In this document: positions 32,756 to 39,998 of the stretch, in pieces
Layout: each line of letters starts with the position of its first letter
Position numbering within the stretch: position 1 is the stretch's first letter
Assembly (NCBI RefSeq): GCF_030371825.1
Contig: NZ_JAUDDM010000008.1
From: Collinsella sp944321445
Lineage (GTDB): Bacteria > Actinomycetota > Coriobacteriia > Coriobacteriales > Coriobacteriaceae
DNA: 64,000 nucleotides
Strand: one strand, 5' to 3'
The notes under the pieces: model-generated
What the model was told of the DNA's origin: nothing
Seen by the model: the letters and a program-made list of their open reading frames with translations, nothing else
The model's database searches: none
Made by a program: the position numbers and the translations under genes

Positions 32756-33673
32756 CTATTCGTTGAACATGTGCTTCATGAGGGGGAATTCATTTCGGAT
32801 GAAATGGTTCAGCCGATCGACCTCGTCGCTTTGCCGGCCCTTGAGCGTTACCATGCACACCGGAACCGGTGGCGCATCGGCGGGATCGATTTTGTGCATA
32901 AGCGCAAGAGGCTTGATGTCGAGCGCCTTCAGATGGACACCCAAAACGTAACCATCCTGGTTTTCAAGAAAATCTGCGACGCCCTCGTCCGTGCTGACCC
33001 GCACGATACGCGAACTTAACCCGCGGTTGAGACATGTTGTGAGGATGGTGTCGTTGAACGAGTCGATCTCTTCGTTATAGAGCACCGGATACGGACCCAG
33101 ATCTTGGAATGTCAGCAGGCGCTTGTTTCGAAGCGGATGCCGCTTTCCCATGAACACGCCAACGGAGACCGTTCCCAACACCACGCATGAACAGCGGGGA
33201 TTGGAATAGCCGCCGACAGTAATCATGGCGTCGATGACTCCAGCCTGAAGATCGGCAAGCGCAACGGACCCCAACGATAGGGAAAGGTTCGTCTTGATGC
33301 CCAAGGCGTGCGAGATGAGCTGCGAAAACGCATTGCATACAAGCTCGTGCTTTGCGAACGGGGGCGTCACGAGCGCAAGGCGCAGGCTTTCTCCTTCTTC
33401 GTCGGCATCGCCGCGCAGCTGCGCCTCGGCGGCCCTGCCGACGGCATCGAAACTTGCAATTGCCTCGCGCGCCGGCGCAATGAGCGATTTTCCCAGGGGC
33501 GTGAGGGCAACTTTCCTCCCCCTGCGCGAGAAGAGCGGAGCGCCCAACTCGTCTTCAAGTTCTATCAGCGCTTTGGAAACCGCCTGCACCGTAACTCCTT
33601 CCGCGCGAGCGGCTTCGGAAAAGCTCCCGTAGCATGCGGAGAGATAGAAGTATTGCAGTTGACGTATGTTCAC
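32756..33673 (-). CDS. LysR-family transcriptional regulator
   Basis: DNA-binding regulator of 305 residues. The winged helix covers residues 1-60 (NIRQLQYFYLSACYGSFSEAARAEGVTVQAVSKALIELEDELG) and a substrate-binding-like effector domain follows from about 95. Its recognition helix has AVSKALIELE in place of the common SVSRQIRxLE. Transcribed alone towards the broken channel gene; the target genes are not obvious. Confidence 0.92.
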   Translation of the reverse strand: MNIRQLQYFYLSACYGSFSEAARAEGVTVQAVSKALIELEDELGAPLFSRRGRKVALTPLGKSLIAPAREAIASFDAVGRAAEAQLRGDADEEGESLRLALVTPPFAKHELVCNAFSQLISHALGIKTNLSLSLGSVALADLQAGVIDAMITVGGYSNPRCSCVVLGTVSVGVFMGKRHPLRNKRLLTFQDLGPYPVLYNEEIDSFNDTILTTCLNRGLSSRIVRVSTDEGVADFLENQDGYVLGVHLKALDIKPLALMHKIDPADAPPVPVCMVTLKGRQSDEVDRLNHFIRNEFPLMKHMFNE

Positions 33674-33851
33674 AAATCTCGTCCCAGCGCAGCGATCGGA
33701 TACGGTACGGGCGAATGCGCGCGAAGAACTCTATAAACTGTTTTCTGCGCGATGCCCTTTTATCAGAATACGTCGCATCGCATACGCATCGTTCTGCGAG
33801 CGAAATTCGTCAACCTAATGTTGACAATCGTGCATACGATGCCATGGACAA

Positions 33852-33891
33852 GCGGCGCCCTGGCTACATTCTCATGCAGTCAGGGCGCCGC
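33852..33891 (-). terminator. Hairpin after the small membrane protein gene
   Basis: Stem GCGGCGCCCTG/CAGGGCGCCGC with an 18-base loop, 35 bases beyond the stop at 33926 on the minus strand. T-tract poor. Confidence 0.55.
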
Positions 33892-33925
33892 GTCTATCAC
33901 GTTGCTTTATAACCGAAAGCCCGCG

Positions 33926-34333
33926 CTATGCAGCCTTGCCCTCGCTCAGCACGCGAGAAGCAGCAATGATGCCGGTAAACGCAGTTGCGGCGTAGATGAG
34001 ATTCATGTACACCGGACCGCCCTCGCCCGTGGTGAAAACGATGCCGCACTGGGACAGGTTCAGAAAGACGATGACCGCAGCGAGGTAGGTGTAGGGCTTC
34101 AGCAGGCTATCGTGCTTGGCGGCACGCAGGCCAACGAAACCGGCGATGAACTGGAACAGGCCAGCAATACCCAAAATGATGCCGTACATCTGGGCGATCT
34201 GGACGCCGTCCTCGATGTTGAGCTCAACGTTGGGAGCACCAAAGTACATGATGGCAGCGGTTCCCATGGCAGCAAGGCCAAAGAGCAGGAAAAACAGGGC
34301 CGTTCCCTGAACAAGCCTACGGTTAGCAGACAT
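33926..34333 (-). CDS. Small four-span membrane protein
   Basis: A 135-residue protein with four predicted membrane segments (LVQGTALFFLLFGLAAMGTAAIMYFG, MYGIILGIAGLFQFIAGFVGL, YTYLAAVIVFLNLSQ, MNLIYAATAFTGIIAASRVL). It begins with a short basic stretch (MSANRR). The ATG ending at 34333 has GGGAAGGAA in front. I do not recognise a named family; similar short proteins occur in gut Actinobacteria and Firmicutes. It stands alone with its own hairpin. Confidence 0.75.
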   Translation of the reverse strand: MSANRRLVQGTALFFLLFGLAAMGTAAIMYFGAPNVELNIEDGVQIAQMYGIILGIAGLFQFIAGFVGLRAAKHDSLLKPYTYLAAVIVFLNLSQCGIVFTTGEGGPVYMNLIYAATAFTGIIAASRVLSEGKAA

Positions 34334-34580
34334 ACAAACGTTCCTTCCCATAAAAGGTACCCTGGCGAAGCAGCGGGCCGCCCTTCGAGCCGGTAAACCA
34401 TGCAACGCCGCAAAAACTTGCGCAGTATATAAGGGACTGGCGTTGCTCGTCAAAAGCTCGCAGCAACTTTCAACCTGTTGTTGATTATCGTCCTCTTTCT
34501 CCCTCTAAGCTGTTTACCTGCGATAATGCGATATGATTATCTAGTTTGACCCACAGGTTTCCGAACGATTGAGAATGCAT

Positions 34581-35918
34581 ATGGAAAATAACCCCTCACT
34601 CGCCCCAAACGGTGGGCATCAGGCCTCAACAGCGGGCAAACCTTCCGCCCCCAAGCACGCTAAGCCCCAAGAGGAGGTCCCCTTCATCATTAGGGTGTAC
34701 GGCCTGCTGTGCATGCTTGACGGCATCGTCACCCTGCCCATGCTCGCCATCTTCGGCACCATGGTGTGGTGGGCGTTAAACACCGACCCCAGCCTGATCA
34801 TTGTGGGAACCGACCCGACCCTCCCGGTCATCTTGCTCGGTATCTCGCTGTTCATCACATTATGCAACGGCATCGCGCTCATTATCTTCGGCCATTCGCT
34901 ACGGAAGAGTCGGCGCCGCCATGCAGCACGCTGGTCGTATGCGCTCATTGCCACCACGCTTTTGCAGATCATCTTGCGCATCATGCTCGAAGGCATTGGA
35001 ACGAACCTCATTCCCGATGCCATCCAGCTCGTCATTCTGCTCACGCTTTCGATCACCGTCGACCCATCGCTGCGCCACGAGCGCCATTTGCAGCGCGTTG
35101 CCCGCGACCTCACCGATCGCGAGGCCGCCAACGTGGGCATGCTCGGACGCGACCTCGAGGGCAAGGGCTACATCGAGCTCAACTTCTTCAACCTGTTCTG
35201 GGTGTTCGTGGTGTGCTGCGTGCTCGGCCTTATCATCGAGACCATCTATCACATGGTGATTGTCGAGCCCGGTGTTTACCAGGACCGCGCGGGCATGCTC
35301 TTCGGCCCCTTCTCCCCCATCTATGGCTTTGGCGCCGTGCTCATGACCGTGGCACTCAACCGCTTCTACAAGGCGAATCCCGTGATCATCTTCGTGGTTT
35401 CCGCAGTGATCGGAGGCTTGTTCGAAGCCGCTACCGCCTGGTTCATGGAAGTCGGCTTCGGCGCCGTGGCGTGGGACTACTCCGGCTCCACCATCTTTGG
35501 GCTGTTCCCCGACCCCATCGCCGAGCTGTTCGGCGGCCGCACGAGCGCGCTGTTCATGTGCATGTGGGGCGTGCTGGGCTTTGTGTGGATCAAGCTGTGC
35601 CTGCCGTGGCTGCTTAAGCTCATCAACATCATCCCGTGGAAGGTGCGCTATTCGTTTACCGCGCTGTGCACTGTGCTTATGCTGGTCAACGGCGTGATGA
35701 CGTTTGAGGCCCTCGACTGCTGGTTCGAGCGTCTGTCCGGCATTGCCGGAACGACCCCGGTCGAGGAGTTCTTCGCCACGCATTTCGATGATGAGTACAT
35801 GGCGCACCGCTTTGAGAGCATGACGATCACGCCTGAGAACTCCGGTCGTATCAACAGCACAGGCGCTGCAGAAGACATAGCTGCCGACATGACTGCCGAA
35901 GCTGAATCCGCAGCGTAG
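34581..35918 (+). CDS. CmpB-type putative ABC-transporter (type IV) membrane protein
   Basis: Multispanning membrane protein of about 445 residues. The C-terminal half (from about residue 195) matches the ABC_trans_CmpB family (FNLFWVFVVCCVLGLIIETIYH, GMLFGPFSPIYGFGAVLM), whose exact role is unknown. The N-terminal half has four further spans, preceded by a basic, proline-rich cytosolic tail. The starts at 34575 and 34581 are both possible; 34581 has a GAGA site at better spacing. A terminator follows at once, so it is a single-gene unit. Confidence 0.82.
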   Translation: MENNPSLAPNGGHQASTAGKPSAPKHAKPQEEVPFIIRVYGLLCMLDGIVTLPMLAIFGTMVWWALNTDPSLIIVGTDPTLPVILLGISLFITLCNGIALIIFGHSLRKSRRRHAARWSYALIATTLLQIILRIMLEGIGTNLIPDAIQLVILLTLSITVDPSLRHERHLQRVARDLTDREAANVGMLGRDLEGKGYIELNFFNLFWVFVVCCVLGLIIETIYHMVIVEPGVYQDRAGMLFGPFSPIYGFGAVLMTVALNRFYKANPVIIFVVSAVIGGLFEAATAWFMEVGFGAVAWDYSGSTIFGLFPDPIAELFGGRTSALFMCMWGVLGFVWIKLCLPWLLKLINIIPWKVRYSFTALCTVLMLVNGVMTFEALDCWFERLSGIAGTTPVEEFFATHFDDEYMAHRFESMTITPENSGRINSTGAAEDIAADMTAEAESAA

Positions 35919-35951
35919 TTGCCGCCAGCGAACGCCGATGCTTGAACGGCA

Positions 35952-35981
35952 AAAGGCCTGCCCTTCGGGGCGGGCCTTTTT
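35952..35981 (+). terminator. Rho-independent terminator
   Basis: Stem AAAGGCCTGCCC/GGGCGGGCCTTT (short TTCG loop), then T-tract, 33 bases after the CmpB-like gene. Confidence 0.88.
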
Positions 35982-36059
35982 ATTCGCTGCATTTTAGTTT
36001 GCTTGCAGAACTCAGGCCGCGGCATCCGTAGCGGTGCACAGAAAGATGCAGACAACCCT

Positions 36060-36232
36060 TAGACAAAAACTCGAGTTTTGGTTATTACTATATTTATAGT
36101 CACATTTGACTTGCATACGATATATTGTGTAATCATTCGGTTGAAGCATGATTTTGACTGCATTATTCTGTATTTGCATGACTAGAAATGTTGCACGCAA
36201 GTAGCAATAGCCAAAACTCGATTTTTTGTCTA
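36060..36232. mobile_element. AT-rich MITE-like element with 30-base terminal inverted repeats
   Basis: Arms 36060-36089 and 36203-36232 match at 27 of 30 positions (starting TAGACAAAAA). The 113-base interior is strikingly AT-rich against a genome of about 60% GC. TA is present at both outer ends, as expected for a Tc1/IS630-type TA target duplication. No coding frame. Confidence 0.7.
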
Positions 36233-36245
36233 TCGAACCAAAGCA

Positions 36246-36282
36246 AAAGGGCTCGGCAGCCGATAAGCTGCCGAGCCCTTTA
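36246..36282 (-). terminator. Rho-independent terminator of the RGG-protein gene
   Basis: Stem AAGGGCTCGGCAG/CTGCCGAGCCCTT, followed on the minus strand by TTTTGCTTT. Confidence 0.85.
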
Positions 36283-36305
36283 CAAAACTGAAGCGGAAAC
36301 GTCGC

Positions 36306-37175
36306 TTAGAAGCGGCCACCGCGGTGATTGCCGCTGAAACCGCCACGACCACCACGGTCATCACGGGGACCACGGCCGCCACGGGGACCGAAATTGCCAC
36401 GCGGGCCGCGGTCACGGCCGCCGCCAAAACCGCCACGGCCGCCACGATCGTCGCGACCGCCGAAGCCACCGCGGCCGCCACGGTCGCCGCCACGGCCGCC
36501 AAAGCCGCCACGCGGGCCGCGGTCGTCACGGGAACCACGCGGGCCACGGTCATCGCGCGGACCACGAGGACCGCGGTCATTGTCGAGGCCCATGGCAACG
36601 AGCGGGTCGATAACCTGATCAAGCAGAGCGAGCAGCTGCTCGGCAGCGTCGGCGGAGAGCTGCGGAATGAGCTTCTTGCGCTTGCCGCCCATAGCGGAAG
36701 CGAGCTCCTCGGCATCCTCGCTCGCGAAGATGACGACCTTGCGCATGTCCTCCTCCTCGGGCTCGACGCGCGCAACGATATCGTTCTTCTCGGCCTCGAT
36801 CATGATGGCGTTGAGCTCGCGCAGGCGCATACCCAGCAACTCGGCCATCTCCTTCTGCTCCATACGGGGCTTGAGCTCCAGGAGCTTAAGCGCGCGCATG
36901 AGGTCGTTCAGACGCTTGGCGTCCTCCTCAGCCTCCTCGCGCATCATATCGCGGCGACCGCGCATCAGGCGCGCGGCGCGGTTGATCTTGTCAAACAGTT
37001 GATCGTCAATCTCGGTGGGATCGATCTTGGTTTCCTCGGCGTCGGCGACCTCCTCGGTAGCCTCCTCGACCTCGGCCTCGACGGGAGCCTCAACGGTCTC
37101 CGTCTCAAGCGCCGCCTCAGCAGCGATGTTCTCGTCGTTCATCGTCTTCTCTTCCTGCTCGCTGAACTCAGTCAT
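36306..37175 (-). CDS. Winged-helix-like protein with a long RGG-repeat tail
   Basis: A 289-residue protein in three parts. Residues 1-50 are very acidic (Glu/Ala-rich). Residues about 55-185 form a helical domain with a MarR/helix-turn-helix look (LMRALKLLELKPRMEQKEMAELLGMRLRELNAIMIEAEKNDIV). Residues about 200-289 are a low-complexity tail of Arg-Gly-Gly and Asp-Arg-Gly repeats with Phe, like RNA-binding RGG proteins and DEAD-box helicase tails. It probably binds RNA or DNA and could condense with RNA; the family is not named. The ATG ending at 37175 has GGAGGAAAG in front. Own terminator; single-gene unit. Confidence 0.82.
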   Translation of the reverse strand: MTEFSEQEEKTMNDENIAAEAALETETVEAPVEAEVEEATEEVADAEETKIDPTEIDDQLFDKINRAARLMRGRRDMMREEAEEDAKRLNDLMRALKLLELKPRMEQKEMAELLGMRLRELNAIMIEAEKNDIVARVEPEEEDMRKVVIFASEDAEELASAMGGKRKKLIPQLSADAAEQLLALLDQVIDPLVAMGLDNDRGPRGPRDDRGPRGSRDDRGPRGGFGGRGGDRGGRGGFGGRDDRGGRGGFGGGRDRGPRGNFGPRGGRGPRDDRGGRGGFSGNHRGGRF

Positions 37176-37317
37176 GCTTTCCTCCTGCGCTCTCGCGCCA
37201 AACAGGCAGCCCCATACGGCTGCAATCAAAACCAGGGCCTTCCGGCCTCATCACAGTGTAGAGGGCGCACTTGCACCGATTTTCAAGAATTCGTGTCGAC
37301 ACAAAAGCTGCGGGCAG

Positions 37318-37354
37318 AAAAAACCGGGTGAGGCAGTTTGCTGCCCCACCCGGT
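37318..37354 (-). terminator. Rho-independent terminator of the XRE-aminotransferase gene
   Basis: Stem ACCGGGTGaGGCAG/CTGCCcCACCCGGT with TTTTTT following on the minus strand. Confidence 0.9.
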
Positions 37355-37378
37355 CCGAGTCACCGCAATGTATTGCCA

Positions 37379-38938
37379 TTACTGGTGGTAGTGCTCCAAG
37401 AAATCGGCCAGGTCGGTCATGGCTTCGCGCAGAACGCCCATGCGCGGCAGGTACACGATGCGGAAGTGGTCGGGCTCCGGCCAGTTGAAGCCACCGCCAC
37501 GCGTGATGAGGATGTGCTTCTCGTGCAGCAGGTCGAGCGCAAACTGCTCGTCGTCGGTGATGCCGAACTTCTTCACGTCGAGCTTGGGGAAGATGTAGAA
37601 CGCAGCCTTGGGCTTCACGGCCGAGACGCCGTCCATGGCGTTCAGGGCTTCGTACACGTAGTTGCGCTGCTCGTAGATGCGGCCGCCCGGCACCACGTAG
37701 CTGGTCACGCTCTGGTGGCCGCCCAGCGCGGTCTGCACGATGGACTGCGCGGGAACGTTGGAGCACAGGCGCATGTTGGACAGCATGTTGATGCCGTAGA
37801 TGAAATCCTTCATGCAGCGCTTGTTGCCGGAAAGCACCATCCAGCCGATGCGGAAGCCCGCGATCATGTGCGACTTGGACAGGCCGGAGAACGTCACGCA
37901 CGGCAGATCGGGTGCGAGCGACGCGATGGAGACGTGCTCTATGCCGTCCATGCACAGGCGGTCGTAGATCTCGTCGGAGAAGATCATGAGCTGGTGCTTG
38001 CGCGCGATTTCGACGATATCGGCAAGGACCTCGCGCGGGTATACGGCACCCGTGGGGTTGTTGGGGTTGATGATGACGAGCGCCTTGGTGCGCGGCGTGA
38101 TCTTGGACTCCATGTCTGCCAAGTCGGGGTTCCAATCTGCCTGCTCGTCGCAACGATAGTGCACGGCGGTACCACCGGCGAGCGTGGCGCACGCGGTCCA
38201 CAGCGGGTAATCGGGGCTGGGGATGAGGATCTCGTCGCCGTTATCCAGCAGAGCCTGCATGCACAGCTGAATGAGCTCAGAAACGCCATTGCCCGTATAG
38301 ATGGTGCTCGTATCCACATTGGGAATATGCTTGAGCTGGGCGTACTGCATGATGGCCTTGCGGGCGGCGAACAGGCCGCGCGACGCAGAATAACCCTCGC
38401 AGTCGGTCAGCTGCTGGCGCATGTCGAAGATGACCTCGTCGGGCGTGCGGAACCCGAACGGCGCGGGGTTGCCGATGTTGAGCTTGAGGATATGTTCGCC
38501 GCGGGCCTCCATGGCCTCCGCCTCGTCGTTAACGGGACCGCGAACGTCGTACAAAACGTTTTCGAGCTTGGAAGATTTGCTGAACTCTCGCATGGGAGTG
38601 CTCCTTTGCACCTGGTGCGCATCTGCGCGGGATGAAGACGAAACGGACGGTTCGGCGGCCTCATGCCGCCCGGTAGCTCGGTCAGCGGGCGCGGTGGTGG
38701 ATGCAGCGGCACCGGTCGCAAGCCACGCTGCGTCGACGTCGAGAATCTGCGCGAGCAGCGCCACGACGTCACGGCGCGGGATCGTCTTGCCGCTCACATA
38801 CTGGCTGACCTGGCTTTTTCCCAGCTTTCCGCCCAGCTCGGACGCCGCGTGGATGAGGCCCGCCTGCTTGAGGCCACGCTGGGACATGGCCTGCTTCAAG
38901 CGTTCGGCAAACGTCTCCTGTGCTGCCGTCTGTGCCAT
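37379..38938 (-). CDS. XRE-type DNA-binding domain fused to an AlaA-like aminotransferase
   Basis: A 519-residue fusion. Residues about 8-75 are an XRE/Cro helix-turn-helix (FAERLKQAMSQRGLKQAGLI...LGKSQVSQYVSGKTIPRRD). A low-complexity linker (about 76-115, rich in Ala, Ser, Thr) leads to a fold-type I PLP aminotransferase, residues about 116-519, with IINPNNPTGAVY, FSDEIYDRL and the PLP-lysine motif FSGLSKSHMIAGFRIGW. The enzyme half resembles AlaA (glutamate-pyruvate aminotransferase, 405 residues). An internal ATG ending at 38593 has its own AAAGGAG site and would give a free 404-residue enzyme. Upstream lie repeats fitting autoregulation. MocR proteins have a GntR domain instead, so this fusion type is unusual. 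Confidence 0.9.
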   Translation of the reverse strand: MAQTAAQETFAERLKQAMSQRGLKQAGLIHAASELGGKLGKSQVSQYVSGKTIPRRDVVALLAQILDVDAAWLATGAAASTTAPADRATGRHEAAEPSVSSSSRADAHQVQRSTPMREFSKSSKLENVLYDVRGPVNDEAEAMEARGEHILKLNIGNPAPFGFRTPDEVIFDMRQQLTDCEGYSASRGLFAARKAIMQYAQLKHIPNVDTSTIYTGNGVSELIQLCMQALLDNGDEILIPSPDYPLWTACATLAGGTAVHYRCDEQADWNPDLADMESKITPRTKALVIINPNNPTGAVYPREVLADIVEIARKHQLMIFSDEIYDRLCMDGIEHVSIASLAPDLPCVTFSGLSKSHMIAGFRIGWMVLSGNKRCMKDFIYGINMLSNMRLCSNVPAQSIVQTALGGHQSVTSYVVPGGRIYEQRNYVYEALNAMDGVSAVKPKAAFYIFPKLDVKKFGITDDEQFALDLLHEKHILITRGGGFNWPEPDHFRIVYLPRMGVLREAMTDLADFLEHYHQ

Positions 38939-38949
38939 ATCGCCCCCAG

Positions 38950-38978
38950 AAGTTCAATTTCTGTTCTAAATTGAACTT
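38950..38978. promoter_or_regulatory. Operator: perfect 11-base inverted repeat before the XRE-aminotransferase gene
   Basis: Arms AAGTTCAATTT (38950-38960) and AAATTGAACTT (38968-38978), 7-base spacer, ending 12 bases upstream of the start codon. Probable binding site of the XRE domain. Confidence 0.7.
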
Positions 38979-38998
38979 CTTGCTTGGAATGTAGTTCA

Positions 38999-39042
38999 AA
39001 GTTCAATTTATCGGCAGTCTATCACAGATGTGAATTGAACTT
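38999..39042. promoter_or_regulatory. Second operator pair for the XRE-aminotransferase gene
   Basis: The same half-sites again: AAGTTCAATT at 38999-39008 and AATTGAACTT at 39033-39042, with a further partial site AGTTCAAA at 38993. Three to four half-sites in 93 bases suggest cooperative binding. Confidence 0.6.
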
Positions 39043-39158
39043 GCTGGAAATCTCGCGTCGACATATTTGAGGAGAACGGGAAGGCGCCCCACCCATCCGT
39101 TCGGCTCGTCCACCCAGCGCGACCTGAACCGTCTCCGCTATGGTCATTTGTTTCGTTG

Positions 39159-39242
39159 ACCCCCTGCAGACCTTGGGGAAACCCACAGCTGGAGACAGAA
39201 TCTCATCTCCAGCTATGGGTTTCCCCAAGGTCTGCAGGGGGT
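39159..39242. repeat. Long near-perfect hairpin (37-base arms)
   Basis: Arms 39159-39195 and 39206-39242 match at 36 of 37 positions, with a ten-base loop; outer sequence ACCCCCTGCAGACC. It lies upstream of two divergent genes (aminotransferase and cysteine hydrolase), so it is not a terminator of either. Confidence 0.8.
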
Positions 39243-39365
39243 CTAACGTTCCAGCGCTGAGATTTCCGCTGAGGCTCACTCCCCTGAGCCTGGTGACGTC
39301 GGCATCCGCCTCGGAAGAACATGCGACAATGGGAGCGAACGCGAGCCCGGCAGAGAGGAACTCCC

Positions 39366-39896
39366 ATGGCAAACGATTATCTGATTGTCATCGATATGCA
39401 AAACGACTTCGTGGACGGTGCGCTTGGCACGCCCGAGGCACAGGCCATCGCATCTGACGTCGCTGCATACGCCCGCTCATTTGAGGGCACGGTCGCCTTC
39501 ACCAAGGACACGCACGAGGAAAACTACCTGCAAACGCAGGAAGGGCGCAACCTCCCCGTGGTGCATTGCGTGCGCGACACGCCCGGCTGGGAGCTCGCGC
39601 CGGAACTCGAGGCCGTGCGCGCCGAGCGCCAGGCAATCGTATTCGAGAAGCCCACGTTCGGCTCCGTGCAGCTCGTATGGTGGCTTGCCCAGGAAAATGA
39701 CGAGCATCCCATCGACTCCATCGAGCTCGTCGGCCTGTGCACCGACATCTGCGTGGTGAGCAACGCCCTGCTCATCAAAGCGCACTTCCCCGAAATTCCC
39801 GTTCGCGTTCGCGCGGGCCTGTGTGCCGGCGTGACACCCAAAGCGCACGAGGCGGCGCTTTCCACTATGCGCAGCTGCCAGGTCGAAGTGCTGTAA
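39366..39896 (+). CDS. Isochorismatase-like cysteine hydrolase (possible nicotinamidase)
   Basis: Cysteine hydrolase of 176 residues. The catalytic triad is visible: Asp in LIVIDMQNDFVDG, Lys in the FTKDTHEENY region and Cys in GLCTDICVVSNALL. The family includes nicotinamidases and isochorismatases; the DMQNDFVDG start and size favour an amide hydrolase such as nicotinamidase, but the metal-ligand His residues typical of nicotinamidase are only partly evident (KDTHEENY). AGAGAGGAA precedes the ATG. Converges with feoAB. Confidence 0.87.
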   Translation: MANDYLIVIDMQNDFVDGALGTPEAQAIASDVAAYARSFEGTVAFTKDTHEENYLQTQEGRNLPVVHCVRDTPGWELAPELEAVRAERQAIVFEKPTFGSVQLVWWLAQENDEHPIDSIELVGLCTDICVVSNALLIKAHFPEIPVRVRAGLCAGVTPKAHEAALSTMRSCQVEVL

Positions 39897-39916
39897 GGAA
39901 ATCATTCAGCCAAAAT

Positions 39917-39986
39917 CGCCAAAAGGGGGCGGGTTGCTTTTTGCCGACACATGCCGGCCAAAAAGTAACCCGCCCCCCTTTTGGCG
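39917..39986. terminator. Two-way terminator between the cysteine hydrolase and feoAB
   Basis: Long stem (CGCCAAAAGGGGGCGGGTT with AACCCGCCCCCCTTTTGGCG) between converging genes. Confidence 0.75.
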
Positions 39987-39998
39987 CTTGCTAGGGCA

